DNA of 33,115 nt from positions 1-33,115 of the forward strand of contig JAJPJN010000104.1 of NCBI GenBank assembly GCA_021324185.1, in the 5' to 3' direction. The notes below the pieces were generated by a model that was given only the letters and a program-made list of their open reading frames with translations, was not told the DNA's origin and did not search any database. The position numbers and the translations under genes are program-made. This document shows, piece by piece, positions 32,034-33,115 of this stretch. This DNA is from Terriglobia bacterium. Its GTDB lineage: Bacteria; Acidobacteriota; Terriglobia; Bryobacterales; Bryobacteraceae. Each line of letters starts with the position of its first letter. Within the stretch, counting starts at the first letter, position 1.

Positions 32034-32639
32034 ATGGCGTTCACGATCGACGAGAGCTTTCTGCCCGCCACTCTGACCGCTCATCCAATGACAGACGAGG
32101 AGTTCGCCGAGTTTTGTTCGGAGCATCCCGATCTGTTCTTTGAAATGACGGCCGACGGAGATCTGATTATCAGCCCGCCGGCTTATAGCCTGACCGGAAT
32201 GCGGCACAGCGAAGTATTGAAACAGCTAAAGCAGTGGGCCGAGCAGGAGGGGCGCGGCGCCGTCACTGATGCTGCGGCCGGCTTTGTTCTTCCTGCCGGC
32301 GCGCGGCGCTCTCCGGATGCGGCGTGGACCCTCAAAACACGCATCCGCGCACTCGATCCAAAAATCATCGAAGGCTTTTGGCATCTTTGTCCCGATTTCG
32401 TCATCGAAGTTCGATCCAAAACCGACCGGCTTCCCGCGCTGCAGGAAAAGATGCGGGAGTGGGTCAGCAACGGCGCGCAGCTTGCCTGGCTGATCGATCC
32501 CGACACTCGCAGCGCGGAGATCTATCGCCCGCACGCCGAACCCGAGCTTCAAAGCGGCTGTGAGTCGTTACGCGGCGAAGGACCGGTACAAGGATTTGTC
32601 TTAAATCTCTTGCCGGTTTGGGATCCACTGAAGGACTAA
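32034..32639 (+). CDS. Uma2-family (DUF820) PD-(D/E)XK nuclease-fold protein
   Basis: 201 residues. N-terminal MTDEEFAEFCSEHPDLFFEM is the family entry block. The restriction-endonuclease-like core has RRSPDAAWTLKTR (Asp) and CPDFVIEVRSKTDRL (Asp, Glu), followed by K439-like lysine in QEKMREWVSNGAQLAWLIDPD and AEIYRP. All three acidic/basic positions of a PD-(D/E)XK site are present. The biological role of Uma2 proteins is not established. They occur in large numbers in cyanobacteria and some acidobacteria. It follows the transporter genes by 16 bases on the same strand and precedes the RNase P RNA gene. Confidence 0.9.
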   Translation: MAFTIDESFLPATLTAHPMTDEEFAEFCSEHPDLFFEMTADGDLIISPPAYSLTGMRHSEVLKQLKQWAEQEGRGAVTDAAAGFVLPAGARRSPDAAWTLKTRIRALDPKIIEGFWHLCPDFVIEVRSKTDRLPALQEKMREWVSNGAQLAWLIDPDTRSAEIYRPHAEPELQSGCESLRGEGPVQGFVLNLLPVWDPLKD

Positions 32640-32645
32640 GAAAAC

Positions 32646-33035
32646 GCCTGCGCGATCGATAAGCCGGTTTCTGTGCCCATGAGTGGTCATGAGCGGCAAC
32701 CATTCCTCTAGGCCATCGATTGCTCGAAGGCTCCAGCGACCTACCCGGAAGTTAGTGTGACGGAGCGGGACCACTCCTCCTCCCCTATTTGGTCTTGCTT
32801 CGCATGGGGTTTTCCCTGCCATCCGCGATTACTCGCGCTGCGGTGCGCTCTTACCGCACCTTTTCACCCTTACCCGCGGCATGGAAGCCGCAGGCGGTAT
32901 ATTTTCTGTGGCACTGTCCGTAGCATGCGTTTTGGCCACATGCCCCCGGCCGTTAGCCGGCATGCTGCCCTGTGAAGACCGGACTTTCCTCTCGCCCGCC
33001 CGAAAGCAGGCCAGCGGTTGCCTGATCGCGCAGGC
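32646..33035 (-). ncRNA. rnpB: RNase P RNA (bacterial type A-like)
   Basis: About 390 nt on the minus strand. The 5' part has GAGGAAAGTCCGG and TTCACAGGGCA. The middle has GGTAAGGGTGAAAAGGTGCG and GGTAAGAGC, and ACAGTGCCACAGAAAAT lies between them. The 3' part has GCCTAGAGGAATGG and ACAGAAACCGGCTTATCG. Helix P1 is a perfect 12-bp pairing of 32646-32657 with 33024-33035, which sets the ends. Helix P4 pairs 32978-32986 with 32661-32668 and retains the bulged U. A candidate -10 (CATACT, complement of 33044-33049) lies just upstream. The RNA is the catalytic core that matures tRNA 5' ends. The gene diverges from the MtaB-like gene. Confidence 0.95.
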
Positions 33036-33062
33036 AATTCCCAGTATGTCAAAAATGGAAGG

Positions 33063-33115
33063 GTGAAGGTTTTTGTCCAGAGCTTCGGCTGCCGCGCTTC
33101 GCAGGCCGACGGCGC
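33063..33115 (+). CDS. mtaB: N-terminus of an MtaB-like tRNA methylthiotransferase (3' end outside window)
   Basis: From GTG 33063 the visible 17 codons read MKVFVQSFGCRASQADG. This matches the start of radical-SAM methylthiotransferases, where the FGC cysteine ligates one iron-sulfur cluster. MtaB adds a methylthio group to threonylcarbamoyladenosine at tRNA position 37. The ASQADG sequence is closer to MtaB than to MiaB or RimO, but with so few residues the subfamily call is tentative. GGAAGGG lies immediately upstream. Confidence 0.7.
   Translation, partial: MKVFVQSFGCRASQADG

Noticed and set aside
32757-33066. Short frames across the region after the Uma2 gene
   Set aside because: The region is the RNase P RNA on the minus strand, as shown by conserved sequence blocks and P1 pairing.
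1-33115. CRISPR arrays, insertion sequences, integrase or phage genes
   Set aside because: No regularly spaced repeats, transposase motifs or terminal inverted repeats were found. Defence-system genes beyond the decayed toxin-antitoxin locus and a Uma2 protein are absent.

Overview
The window looks like a chromosomal segment of a soil-type Acidobacteriota, probably Bryobacterales/Solibacter-like. This placement is an inference. It rests on an Oar-type TonB receptor with an N-terminal carboxypeptidase-regulatory domain, Tat-exported sugar epimerase and Gfo/Idh/MocA pairs, a sulfite oxidase with a small cytochrome c, and GC-rich, densely packed genes. There are no rRNA genes, insertion sequences, prophage genes or CRISPR arrays.

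Layout: 1-2208 holds the coiled-coil end of an unidentified protein, a polytopic membrane protein and a convergent SAM methyltransferase. 2283-2652 is a decayed toxin-antitoxin locus: an intact AbrB/MazE-like antitoxin gene overlapping a 43-codon stump of a DUF5615 (PIN-like) gene. Then come tRNA-Thr(CGT) on the minus strand and mutM, whose product has His in place of the catalytic N-terminal Pro. From 12378 down to 3737 seven minus-strand genes are tightly packed: transaldolase-like, GH38-like DUF5054, isoaspartyl peptidase, YihY, uvrB, a DUF2520-like protein and folP. An aldehyde dehydrogenase gene diverges from this run. A sulfite oxidase/cytochrome c pair lies on the minus strand at 13924-15395.

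The most interesting part is 15533-30176, which reads as a sugar-acid/glycoside utilisation locus. One plus-strand run with overlapping or nearly abutting genes encodes a TonB receptor, a LarA-family nickel-dependent racemase/epimerase, a split UxaA-type dehydratase (separate SAF and catalytic subunits), a methyltransferase-like protein, a Tat-exported TIM-barrel epimerase, a Tat-exported Gfo/Idh/MocA oxidoreductase and an IolB/KduI-like bicupin. A convergent GntR regulator and an ExuT-like MFS transporter follow. A second plus-strand run holds another TIM-barrel plus Gfo/Idh/MocA pair and an M20 amidohydrolase. The model I infer is that the receptor imports an aldonate- or uronate-containing glycoside, periplasmic redox enzymes process it, the MFS carrier imports the acid, LarA corrects C2 stereochemistry, and the split dehydratase makes a 2-keto-3-deoxy acid.

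The end of the window holds an AI-2E-family transporter, a divergent pair of half-size DMT transporter genes, a Uma2 nuclease-fold protein, the RNase P RNA gene (minus strand) and the first codons of an MtaB-type methylthiotransferase.
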